NCBI GenBank assembly: GCA_964384915.1
Contig: CAYLMA010000031.1
Span: forward strand, 1 to 44,315
Source of the DNA: Sulfurimicrobium sp964384915
GTDB taxonomy: Bacteria > Pseudomonadota > Gammaproteobacteria > Burkholderiales > Sulfuricellaceae
Direction: 5' to 3'
DNA: 44,315 bases
Position 1 is the stretch's first letter. Every line of letters starts with the position of its first letter. Under the pieces are notes generated by a model. The model was not told the DNA's origin. It searched no databases and was given only the letters and a program-made list of their open reading frames with translations. Below, piece by piece: positions 8,533 to 15,030 of the stretch. The position numbers were made by a program, and so were the translations under genes.

Positions 8533-9786
8533 TCAGTTGTAGTGTCCGATGATGCGACCGTTATTGTCCAAAACCTCAAGACCCTTTGCGGGGTCCAGCT
8601 TTCCCGCGCGCATTCCCTTCATGGATGGATCGGCCACCATGCGCCGGGTAATGTCTGACTGCTGATTCGTTTGGCGCAAGTCCTGATAATAAAGCGTCGG
8701 TTTTTCCCGCCCTGGTTGCTCGGTCGGCGCGTTGAATTGCTCGAACTGGCTGTCATCCCCGTACTTGCGCCGGTTGGCCAGCTTCCATTGGCTGGCAAGC
8801 TGCTGGTCATACTCGGGATTGGTTCGCCCCGTGGCTGTCGCCTGCTGGGTTTTGCGCAACACGTCATCACGGCTCATGCCAGCCAGCGCCTGGCGGGCTG
8901 CGTTGATCTCTTCATTGACCCGTTGCTGCGGGGTGGTCAGGCGTGGGCCGCCACGGCCACCGCCATCATTTTGATGAACAACAACGCTAGGCTGTCTGGG
9001 CGCCGTGTAAACAGGCTTCATCGTTGTGTTGCCCTCATCATCAACGCCAGGAATCAGAACCGTTCCGTTCGCCACAACAGGTTTGCCCCGTGCGGTGCCT
9101 TTCACCTCGCCAGTCCGCTTGTTGAATGTCTGCCCATCCCCGGCGCTGGCATACTCGTCCGGCTTGATCGCACCCGACATGAGCATGTATTGCTTGGCCA
9201 TCTGCTTGTCCATCGTGATGGGCTGGCCGCTTCTCGCATCCACACCAGAGATCACGCCAGCGTCAGCATCCCACTTCACCGTTCCAGGTGCGACGCGCAT
9301 TTGTCCCGCAGAGTTGAACAGCTTTTCCGCTGCTACCGGATCAACTGCGCCGGCGTAAACCTGCTTGGCAATATCCAGCACGCCCTCATCCTGTGTTTTC
9401 TTGAGGTGGTCGCCATACTTGACGAATTTTGCGTACCCCTCGTGATCGCCGCGCTTTAATGCTTCGGCCGCCATGGATTCAAATGCGCCGCGCTGGTCGC
9501 CTGGCTTGGCAATGGTGTCAACTTGCGGGCTGCCCCACTCGTCTACTGGCGCATCAGCACGCGCTATCGTCTGCGTTCCACCCGCATATTTTTCATCGGT
9601 AGAAATCGCGCCATAAGCTTTCGTGTCATCAACGGACTTCTGCGCCTCTGCTAATTTAAGATTGGTGAGTCCGGTCATTGCTGCGCGATATTGGTTGGTG
9701 ACCTCATCGTTTTTTTGCTCGCGCAAAATTTTGTTGCCGGCAATCAGACCCGCTCCAATTCCGCCCAGTCCCTGTAAAAAATTCAT
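8533..9786 (-). CDS. Putative phage virion-associated protein, unknown function
   Basis: A 417-residue protein beginning MNFLQGLGGIGAGLIAGNKI, a Gly-rich hydrophobic N-terminus followed by a long helical segment (about 20-60) and then a Gln/Asp/Gly-rich body with many polar repeats. The ATG overlaps the previous gene's stop (ATGA) and is preceded by GGAGGGGG. The hydrophobic Gly-rich start and the position directly before the giant polyvalent protein suggest a minor virion or internal ejection protein as in podoviruses, but no family was recognised and this is inference. Confidence 0.55.
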   Translation of the reverse strand: MNFLQGLGGIGAGLIAGNKILREQKNDEVTNQYRAAMTGLTNLKLAEAQKSVDDTKAYGAISTDEKYAGGTQTIARADAPVDEWGSPQVDTIAKPGDQRGAFESMAAEALKRGDHEGYAKFVKYGDHLKKTQDEGVLDIAKQVYAGAVDPVAAEKLFNSAGQMRVAPGTVKWDADAGVISGVDARSGQPITMDKQMAKQYMLMSGAIKPDEYASAGDGQTFNKRTGEVKGTARGKPVVANGTVLIPGVDDEGNTTMKPVYTAPRQPSVVVHQNDGGGRGGPRLTTPQQRVNEEINAARQALAGMSRDDVLRKTQQATATGRTNPEYDQQLASQWKLANRRKYGDDSQFEQFNAPTEQPGREKPTLYYQDLRQTNQQSDITRRMVADPSMKGMRAGKLDPAKGLEVLDNNGRIIGHYN

Positions 9787-10250
9787 ACCCCCTCCATACC
9801 AAGTGCGCTACGAGCCTCAAGGATCTCGCGGCGATGCGGACCGTCATAATTCGGCAACTCCATTGCGGCAAGCGCTTCGTTTTTCTTTTTCTTCTCCAGT
9901 AATTGAAGCTCGTGAGGAGAAGGCGGTTTGTAAGCCGGTTCAGAGGGGCGTTCAGCCTCGACAACTGGGATGACTTCGCTCACCTTGAGGCCGGTAATCC
10001 ATTCGATGCGCTGGGCCAGGCTGGCAGCAGAAACCGCCCACACAACAACGGGTTCTTTGAACCCTTCTGCCTGTACGTGATATGACTTGGCTCCGCGCGC
10101 TCTGGCCACGCCTGCCACGACACCGCCTAGTCCAAACGGTACGTGACTTGAAAACAAATCAGGGCGTAACCGCGCTGCCAGTTGAGAATGTTGGATAACA
10201 AACCCGTTGTGTGCCAACGCGTCCGTGGCGTAATTTTGCGCAAGTGTCAT
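9783..10250 (-). CDS. Hypothetical phage protein
   Basis: A 155-residue protein. The first part (about 1-85) looks globular, with GLGGVVAGVARARG and WAVSAASLAQRIEWITGL; the C-terminal half is Pro-rich (EPAYKPPSPHE) then strongly basic (LEKKKKNEALA). An AAGGAG site lies eight bases before the ATG, and the ATG overlaps the previous stop. No family recognised. It belongs to the unit of genes overlapping from 10687 down to 3406. Confidence 0.55.
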   Translation of the reverse strand: MTLAQNYATDALAHNGFVIQHSQLAARLRPDLFSSHVPFGLGGVVAGVARARGAKSYHVQAEGFKEPVVVWAVSAASLAQRIEWITGLKVSEVIPVVEAERPSEPAYKPPSPHELQLLEKKKKNEALAAMELPNYDGPHRREILEARSALGMEGV

Positions 10251-10687
10251 AAGTTAATCTCCTTTTGGTTGGTTGCTCTTTCGGCAACAGTTTCAGGTAT
10301 TGCAGGGCAGTCTTTAACATCGAGTGCTGGATCGGCCACGCTTACAAGGTCGGCGCAATATTCATTAGCCACGTCAATGCTTGCCTGAACCCAGGCGTCA
10401 AACTCGAAGGCTTCCGGGCAACGGTCGAACATATCGTGAGGCACTGCCGCACGGGTTTCCTCAAAGCGGTCCCGCAACCAGCGCAGGCGGCGCTCCAGGA
10501 TGGCGATTCGTTCAGAAGCGATGGTGGTGCGTTTTGGGCTTGTCGCCGTTACAGTGCGTGCGATGTGGATGATTTGCTGCGGGTGCGCATCTAGAATCAC
10601 AGAATCTCCGCAGTAGTCGCGCTGCTCCAGGCGCACGGTGCCGTCATCAAGCACCTCAAAACTCAGGTCGTAAAATTGTTCTTTCAT
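10247..10687 (-). CDS. Hypothetical phage protein
   Basis: A 146-residue protein with an N-terminal beta-rich part (FYDLSFEVLDDGTVRLEQRD) and a helical C-terminal part (IAILERRLRWLRDRFEE). It has an ideal AAGGAGG ribosome binding site seven bases before the ATG. Its ATG also overlaps by four bases the stop of the reading frame that continues through the palindrome array from the upstream helix-turn-helix gene (see that entry). I recognise no family. Confidence 0.55.
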   Translation of the reverse strand: MKEQFYDLSFEVLDDGTVRLEQRDYCGDSVILDAHPQQIIHIARTVTATSPKRTTIASERIAILERRLRWLRDRFEETRAAVPHDMFDRCPEAFEFDAWVQASIDVANEYCADLVSVADPALDVKDCPAIPETVAERATNQKEINL

Positions 10688-10736
10688 TGTGTTGCCTCCT
10701 TGAAATCAAGGCTTGTAATGGTGAATCTAAGAAGGT

Positions 10737-10862
10737 CTCCAGAATATGGAGTAGAGAGAATGGCAAAAAGACCCCTGATAGCTCCAGAAACTGGAGTAGT
10801 GGGTATGCTCTCTACTCCAGAAACTGGAGCTATTGCATGGCTCTCTACTCCAGTTTCTGGGG
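10737..10862. repeat. Array of four 15-bp palindromes (iteron/operator-like)
   Basis: Four copies of CTCCAGNNNCTGGAG lie at 10737-10751 (one arm imperfect), 10782-10796, 10815-10829 and 10848-10862 (last base mismatched). The steps are 45, 33 and 33 bases, so the last three sit on the same face of the helix. A flanking CTACTCC extends copies 3 and 4 in one orientation and copies 1 and 2 in the other. The array follows and touches the 3' end of the replication-type helix-turn-helix gene, as iterons of replication origins often do. It could be a replication origin, an operator, or a DNA repeat maintained because it encodes an 11-residue peptide repeat. Confidence 0.75.
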
Positions 10863-11267
10863 GTCTGATTGCAATTTGCTTTTGAGGTATTCCCCGCGCG
10901 GAAAAGATGCCGGCGAAATATCCAACTTTCCCCCGCAGAAATCCAACTTTCGCCAGGTGACGGCAAACAAGCTCGCCTTGTTCGGCCTCATTCCCTGCCT
11001 GGTAAGAAACAGCAAGCCGGATTCCAGCAATTCCTTTTTGGCCTTGTGAATGGTGGTTTCCGATTTCCAGCCGCGTTTTTCCATGACCTTCATAGCAATG
11101 GTCAAGTCGCCGTTGTTTTCCATTCGAAGCTGGGCTGCCATGTCCCATAGCAGCGCCTTTGCAGACGGACAAAGGCTGATGTACGCTGCCGAATTTAGCA
11201 CCGCCATTGGAACCGCAAGGAATGCGCCGCCATCCCGGTCTTGCTGCCCGTGTTTTTTGCGCGCCAT
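10845..11267 (-). CDS. Replication-type helix-turn-helix phage protein, probably with a detached repeat tail
   Basis: A 140-residue protein whose N-terminal 100 residues form a winged-helix-like DNA-binding domain (YISLCPSAKALLWDMAAQ, then KRGWKSETTIHKAKKELLESGLL), a type common in phage replication or regulatory proteins. The ATG at 11267 follows the previous stop closely with AGGAGGGGG upstream. The frame stops at 10845 just after a C5 run on the coding strand (10859-10863). One extra C, or a -1 slip there, would continue the frame through the palindrome array as an 11-residue repeat (TPVSGV-type) to a stop at 10684 that overlaps the next ATG as ATGA. The full-length gene may therefore be about 52 codons longer. 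DNA-binding role is likely; exact function is not certain. Confidence 0.6.
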   Translation of the reverse strand: MARKKHGQQDRDGGAFLAVPMAVLNSAAYISLCPSAKALLWDMAAQLRMENNGDLTIAMKVMEKRGWKSETTIHKAKKELLESGLLFLTRQGMRPNKASLFAVTWRKLDFCGGKLDISPASFPRGEYLKSKLQSDPQKLE

Positions 11268-11270
11268 TCA

Positions 11271-11648
11271 TCAAACCCCCTCCTGACCGAGCAAAGAGCG
11301 GGCAGCGTCAACCGAATTAGGCGAGAGCCAGTAGCGCACGCAATCCGTCAGCTTGCCGAATGCGTTTGGTACTTTCTCTGGCTTGCGGTCGAATCGAATG
11401 CCATATTTTCCCAGGTCGCTGATAGTTGAGCGAAGCACGTAATCATGGTGCCTGTTCGCAGCCTCGAAACAATTCATGCCACGCTCGCCGATCTCGATAA
11501 ATGTCTTGAGGATTGCCGCGCGCTTGGTGCCGGTGCGAAGCTGTTGCGCTTCGGGGCTGGCGGTGATATTGTTGCCGGGTAGATTGTTTTGATTTGGGCT
11601 CGGACTGGTTGCCGCCAGTACCGGGCCTTTCGCATTTTGGAGGTTCAT
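11271..11648 (-). CDS. Hypothetical phage protein with winged-helix-like region
   Basis: A 125-residue protein. I choose the ATG at 11648 (AAGGAGG seven bases upstream); it shares one base with the AlpA stop (TGATG). The first 40 residues are Asn/Pro/Ser-rich and probably disordered; residues about 42-110 (KRAAILKTFIEIGERGMNCFEAA, then RSTISDLGKYGIRF) have the look of a winged helix like those found in phage proteins next to replication genes. No assigned family. It is probably co-expressed with alpA and the downstream helix-turn-helix gene. Confidence 0.55.
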   Translation of the reverse strand: MNLQNAKGPVLAATSPSPNQNNLPGNNITASPEAQQLRTGTKRAAILKTFIEIGERGMNCFEAANRHHDYVLRSTISDLGKYGIRFDRKPEKVPNAFGKLTDCVRYWLSPNSVDAARSLLGQEGV

Positions 11649-11893
11649 CACGCAGCCTCCTTCACAAGGTGGCTGCCAGCGCTGGCGCGAGGCAGGCTGG
11701 AGAGAAATGCCTCTACTTCGTGTTCATACCAGCCCACACTCCTTTTACCGCCAAGGAGCACGGGGCGAGGAAAGTTTCCTGCCGCGATGTAGTCATACAG
11801 AGTGGTTCTGGATAATCCAGTGCGCCGTTCAACTTCACGACGACGAAGGATGGCGTGGCGTTGGATGTTGAGTTCTGCTAGTTGGGCTGCCAT
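11648..11893 (-). CDS. AlpA-family transcriptional regulator / excisionase-like protein
   Basis: An 81-residue protein with an AlpA/MerR-type winged helix: LRRREVERRTGLSRTTLYDY at about 16-35 is the helix-turn-helix, followed by FPRPVLLGGKRSVGWYEHEVEAFL, the standard AlpA wing and helix. AGGAG lies five bases before the ATG. AlpA proteins activate or repress excision and integrase genes in P4-like elements; here it probably controls the early operon or acts as a directionality factor for the integrase. The segment upstream (11894-12006) is AT-rich and likely holds the promoter. Confidence 0.85.
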   Translation of the reverse strand: MAAQLAELNIQRHAILRRREVERRTGLSRTTLYDYIAAGNFPRPVLLGGKRSVGWYEHEVEAFLSSLPRASAGSHLVKEAA

Positions 11894-12006
11894 GATTGCT
11901 CCTGTCAGGAACGGCCTCGGCGGGATTGCTTCGGCTCATGACACCCCATTATTAGCGGACATTTCAATAAAACAACGCTAAATTACATCGTCTGCAAAAC
12001 CACAGA

Positions 12007-12459
12007 TCAAACGCGACGTTTTCTTCTTGCGGAATCTTTGTTTTGTTGGCAAATATTCCGCATCCTCTCCGCGTCAGGCCGCAATTCTGCAACTTCCCTT
12101 TCAAGCTCGTCGATGCGACGTTGCGCCGCATCAAGGCGTTCATGGCAAATTTCAAGTGTCGGCACGCGCACCGTCGCAGAAGCGGAACCTTCACACTTGA
12201 ATGTGCCCTGGATAGACATGCCGACGTAAGCGGGCATGTCATTGAATTTGCCAGGCCAGGTTTTGCGCGCCCAATCGACCAAATGACCCAAGACAAAGGT
12301 ATTGTCTAATTCCCTGCGTAGCTTGCCGGAAGCGATTCCCCTGGTTATGCGTTTCCTGGTACGATCCTCGGCAGTACGATCATCGTCTAAAGTTTTTTTG
12401 ATTCTCGGCGCTATTAGCTTCGTCGCTTCGTCGAGAGAAAGCCTGTCGTTCATATCCAT
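12007..12459 (-). CDS. Hypothetical coiled-coil phage protein
   Basis: A 150-residue protein. The N-terminal half (RLSLDEATKLIAPRI, RKRITRGIASGKLRR, VLGHLVDWARKTW) looks like a helix-turn-helix-style region, followed by a Gly/Ser linker and a heptad-rich coiled coil at about 105-135 (RRIDELEREVAEL), ending in a very basic tail. GAAGGGG precedes the ATG. It may bind DNA as a multimer. No family recognised. It ends 113 bases before alpA and is probably a separate unit. Confidence 0.55.
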   Translation of the reverse strand: MDMNDRLSLDEATKLIAPRIKKTLDDDRTAEDRTRKRITRGIASGKLRRELDNTFVLGHLVDWARKTWPGKFNDMPAYVGMSIQGTFKCEGSASATVRVPTLEICHERLDAAQRRIDELEREVAELRPDAERMRNICQQNKDSARRKRRV

Positions 12460-12597
12460 AACCGCCCCTTCACGATCACCCTTGAATTAGGAGCCGCGCC
12501 AGCCCGGCAAGGGTTCCGGGTATTCTCCCTCGGTGATCGGCCTCGGGATAGACGCGGCAAACTCATTACACCTCGGCAAGCCGTTGCGCGCCTTGCC

Positions 12598-12924
12598 TCA
12601 TGCCGTCGCCGACTCCCTGGCCTCACGCTTCACCCTGACGGCCTTCGGCTTCTTGATGGAAACATGCGGCGCAAGCCCGGCAGCGGATGCCATGTCAATC
12701 AGGGTATCCATGCTGAACAGGTGCAAGCGCCCCCGGACAAGATCAGACACGCGCGGCTGCGTCACGCCGAACAGCCGCGCGGCGGCGACCTGGGTCAATC
12801 CTTCCGACTTGACCCATTCTTGCAAAGCCATTGCCAGTTCTGACCGGGCGCGCATACTTGCTGCCTGCTGCGGTGTGTCCTCGATTGCGTCCCAAACGCT
12901 GGTGAATCGCTGTTCCTTGCTCAT
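12598..12924 (-). CDS. higA: XRE-family antitoxin, HigA-like
   Basis: A 108-residue protein with a Cro/C1-type helix-turn-helix: LTQVAAARLFGVTQPRVSDL at about 43-62, preceded by an N-terminal dimerisation helix and followed by SMDTLIDMASAAGL. It overlaps the upstream toxin by four bases, in toxin-first order as in higBA pairs. It should neutralise the toxin and repress the operon through the inverted repeat in the promoter. The C-terminal tail is Lys/Arg-rich. Confidence 0.8.
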   Translation of the reverse strand: MSKEQRFTSVWDAIEDTPQQAASMRARSELAMALQEWVKSEGLTQVAAARLFGVTQPRVSDLVRGRLHLFSMDTLIDMASAAGLAPHVSIKKPKAVRVKREARESATA

Positions 12925-13253
12925 GGCTGTTTCCTCATCAAGTCCTTGAATCGTATTTTGGCAATGTCTATGTCCTGCTGGCTGGTTTCCTGTGTCTTCT
13001 TCTGGAAGCAGTGAAGGACATAAACCGCATCCTCCAGCTTGGCCAGATAGATCACGCGGAATGCGCCTCCTACGTCACGAATGCGGATTTCCTTTACCCC
13101 GCTGCCGATAGCCGTCATTGGCTTCCAGTCATCAGGCTCCAGGCCATGCTCTACCTTGTCCAGTTGGAAACCGGCGTCACGCCTGACAGCCAGCGGAAAA
13201 TCGCGCAGCCGATCCAGAGAGTCTCCGAGAAATTCAACAGGTTTTGAAGTCAT
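12921..13253 (-). CDS. higB: RelE/HigB-type toxin (Gp49-like)
   Basis: A 110-residue protein of the phage-derived Gp49-like/HigB family: FLGDSLDRLRDFPLAVRRDAGFQLDKVEHG at the start, then VKEIRIRDVGGAFRVIYLAKLEDAVYVLHCFQKKTQET, the typical beta-sheet core. Such toxins cleave mRNA in the ribosomal A site. No SD sequence precedes the ATG: a perfect -10 (TATAAT) ends six bases before it, so transcription probably starts at or next to the A of the ATG, giving a leaderless mRNA. It serves element maintenance or phage exclusion. Confidence 0.85.
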   Translation of the reverse strand: MTSKPVEFLGDSLDRLRDFPLAVRRDAGFQLDKVEHGLEPDDWKPMTAIGSGVKEIRIRDVGGAFRVIYLAKLEDAVYVLHCFQKKTQETSQQDIDIAKIRFKDLMRKQP

Positions 13254-13258
13254 GGCGA

Positions 13259-13277
13259 ATTATACAATAATTTGTAT
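13259..13277 (-). promoter_or_regulatory. Promoter and operator of the higBA pair
   Basis: On the minus strand TATAAT occupies 13264-13259, five bases from the toxin ATG (13253). Overlapping it, 13262-13277 is an inverted repeat with arms ATACAA and TTGTAT around ATTA, well placed to be bound by the HigA-like antitoxin. The -35 element is weak (about CTCAAC, near 13282-13287). The small distance from -10 to start codon predicts a leaderless transcript. Seen by eye only. Confidence 0.6.
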
Positions 13278-13338
13278 TTTGTTGAGGGCAAAAAGGCCAG
13301 GCGCGAAGATCACGCCCAGCCTCTGATCGGCAAAGCCA

Positions 13339-13683
13339 TCAGTAAGACCGGCAGTTCATGCCATTGCCGATGGGAACGCAATTTGTTGTGATGGGCCGAT
13401 TGCGTTGCATCGAATTGGCAAAAGCATCAAGCGCGGCATCCGCCTGGGCCTCGCGCCGCGCCGCTGCTTCATAGTAGGGTGCGCAATCAATCCGCCTGTT
13501 CCTGACCTCGTTCTCGATCGCCTGGGTTGCATGGCGTGAAAACACGGCCCGGCACAGGTTGTAATTGCTCTCCTTGGCCAGTTCTGCCGGCGTTTCCTGG
13601 CCCAGCCTCATGGGTGATCCAGCGCAACCGGCGAGCGTCGCCACAAGGGCGGCGACGGTGGAAGCGGTGAGCATAGTTTTCAT
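13339..13683 (-). CDS. Small prophage lipoprotein
   Basis: A 114-residue protein with a signal peptide and a lipobox (LAGC, Cys20), so it is lipidated and exported. Besides Cys20 it has Cys at about 44, 66, 102 and 110, with an end of the form NCVPIGNGMNCRSY, allowing disulphides. AGGAGG sits seven bases upstream of the ATG, which overlaps the previous stop. Small lipoproteins in prophages can act in superinfection exclusion (Llp-type) or as lysogenic conversion factors; neither is demonstrated here. No known family was recognised. Confidence 0.65.
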   Translation of the reverse strand: MKTMLTASTVAALVATLAGCAGSPMRLGQETPAELAKESNYNLCRAVFSRHATQAIENEVRNRRIDCAPYYEAAARREAQADAALDAFANSMQRNRPITTNCVPIGNGMNCRSY

Positions 13684-14069
13684 GGCGCCACCTCCTGTTC
13701 ACGCGCGGTGCGGTAAGCGCAAAAACGCACCTGTCTTTTTTCGCGGGCGGAGCTGCTGCGACCGGCGCCTTCGGCCAAACTAAATATAGAGTCGTTGGTA
13801 ATTGAGGCCTTGTTGCTTATTGCGCTCAGGGCATTGGCAATCATTTCATGGCGACGATGCCCCTCCGGGGTTTCCAACGCCAGCATGGCGAGGTCGGCAA
13901 TGGCCGCGATTTCATCGAAAGCCTCGCAGGCCAGACCGTCCATGTCGCTGATGATGATCCGCATGATCTCGGGGCTCTTGATATTCCCTTCTGAACCTTC
14001 AATTTTTCCGGGTGTGCCGATGATGTTCGGGGCGGTTGCATCCTCGTTTGGGTTGATAGTATTAAGCAT
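13680..14069 (-). CDS. Hypothetical phage protein
   Basis: A 129-residue protein. The first 30 residues are polar; the middle (SPEIMRIIISDMDGLACEAFDEIAAIADLAMLALETPEG) is helical and acidic; the tail is Ser/Arg-rich. GGAGGTG lies before the ATG, which overlaps the previous gene by eight bases. The core resembles small phage proteins with a four-helix shape, but no family is recognised. It overlaps the lipoprotein gene by four bases, so these are likely co-translated. Confidence 0.5.
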   Translation of the reverse strand: MLNTINPNEDATAPNIIGTPGKIEGSEGNIKSPEIMRIIISDMDGLACEAFDEIAAIADLAMLALETPEGHRRHEMIANALSAISNKASITNDSIFSLAEGAGRSSSAREKRQVRFCAYRTAREQEVAP

Positions 14070-14505
14070 GGGACACCTCCACCTTGGCTTTTAGTTTGAG
14101 CAATGTTTCAACGGCGGCGAGATTACCCAGCGCCAGCGGAAGAAGCGTCTCATGCCTCAATGTCTCAAGATGGACAATCAGATGGCTTGCGGCTTCCATC
14201 GCGCCGCGCAATTCCGGGTAGGCATTTGCAACCTGGTTGATGATGGCTCGCACGTCAGAAGTGGAAACCTTGATGCCGCTCATGTTCTGGATAACAACAG
14301 GGTCATCAACAGAGCGACCCTGGATAGCATCCCGCAAAACAGCCCGCGCCGTACTCGCGTGAATCATGGCTGATGTTGCCGCCGTGTCGGTTTCCGGCTG
14401 GCGCGACAGGATACCGATTGCCGCATCGAGTTCGGCAAGTACGGTATCCAGGCCGCCCGTGTTCCTGGGCGGATGGGTGGGTGTGGTAATATTGGCAGTA
14501 GCCAT
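14062..14505 (-). CDS. Hypothetical phage protein
   Basis: A 147-residue, helical protein: LDTVLAELDAAIGILSRQPETD, then IKVSTSDVRAIINQVANAYPELRGAMEAASHLIVHLETL. A GAGGAG ribosome binding site lies before the ATG. No transmembrane segment or known motif. It heads a three-gene overlapping run (14505 to 13339) ending with the lipoprotein. Function unknown. Confidence 0.5.
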   Translation of the reverse strand: MATANITTPTHPPRNTGGLDTVLAELDAAIGILSRQPETDTAATSAMIHASTARAVLRDAIQGRSVDDPVVIQNMSGIKVSTSDVRAIINQVANAYPELRGAMEAASHLIVHLETLRHETLLPLALGNLAAVETLLKLKAKVEVSHA

Positions 14506-14632
14506 GTCGTGCTCCTCATAAAGTTACGTCTTGGTCAGGCGGTTCGGGTGTGTCCAGCACCCTTGCCGCCGCTTTCCCCATGATCCGCATGGGAACGGTC
14601 GTTACTCCTTAGTCGCTTGGCGCCCAAGCAGA

Positions 14633-14887
14633 TCAAGAAGCGTTATCTGTGACTCTTGAACACCAATATCTGACAGTGCCGTTTTGCCCCGTATTGTCTC
14701 CAATACAGGCATCATAAGGTTCCATGCCATCCCGTAAATGCTTCGCCAATTCGAGTAGGTAAAGGCTGGTTATTCGGCAGTGAAGAGAGGCCGTAACACT
14801 TGCTTTTTGATCCTCCGGCATGTCGTTGAAGGCATCGGCGACTTCCTCGATTACGCTGACTGCTTGCAGTAGCTTATCCACGTTCAT
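14633..14887 (-). CDS. Small hypothetical phage protein
   Basis: An 84-residue protein. The start at 14887 is chosen because AGGAGG lies eight bases upstream; the GTG at 14896 would overlap that site. The sequence is helical (LLQAVSVIEEVADAFNDMPEDQK) with four Cys-containing short segments near the end. No family recognised. It stands alone between the integrase end and the 14505 operon, with about 130-bp gaps on either side. Confidence 0.5.
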   Translation of the reverse strand: MNVDKLLQAVSVIEEVADAFNDMPEDQKASVTASLHCRITSLYLLELAKHLRDGMEPYDACIGDNTGQNGTVRYWCSRVTDNAS

Positions 14888-15030
14888 TTTCACCACCTCC
14901 TAAACCCGTGAGCCGCATGGACCACGTCTAAATAACTTCTTGACCTTGCCAGAATCGCCCTGGCCGCGTTGCAATCGTGCCGCCCATGCTTCCCTATGTC
15001 CATGGTGAGAATAGGGCCAGTTCACGCCCT

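Noticed and set aside
10684..11274. A long minus-strand frame over the whole helix-turn-helix gene
   Set aside because: Its first three quarters are the out-of-frame shadow of the real domain; only its last 160 bases are likely to be read, through a frameshift.
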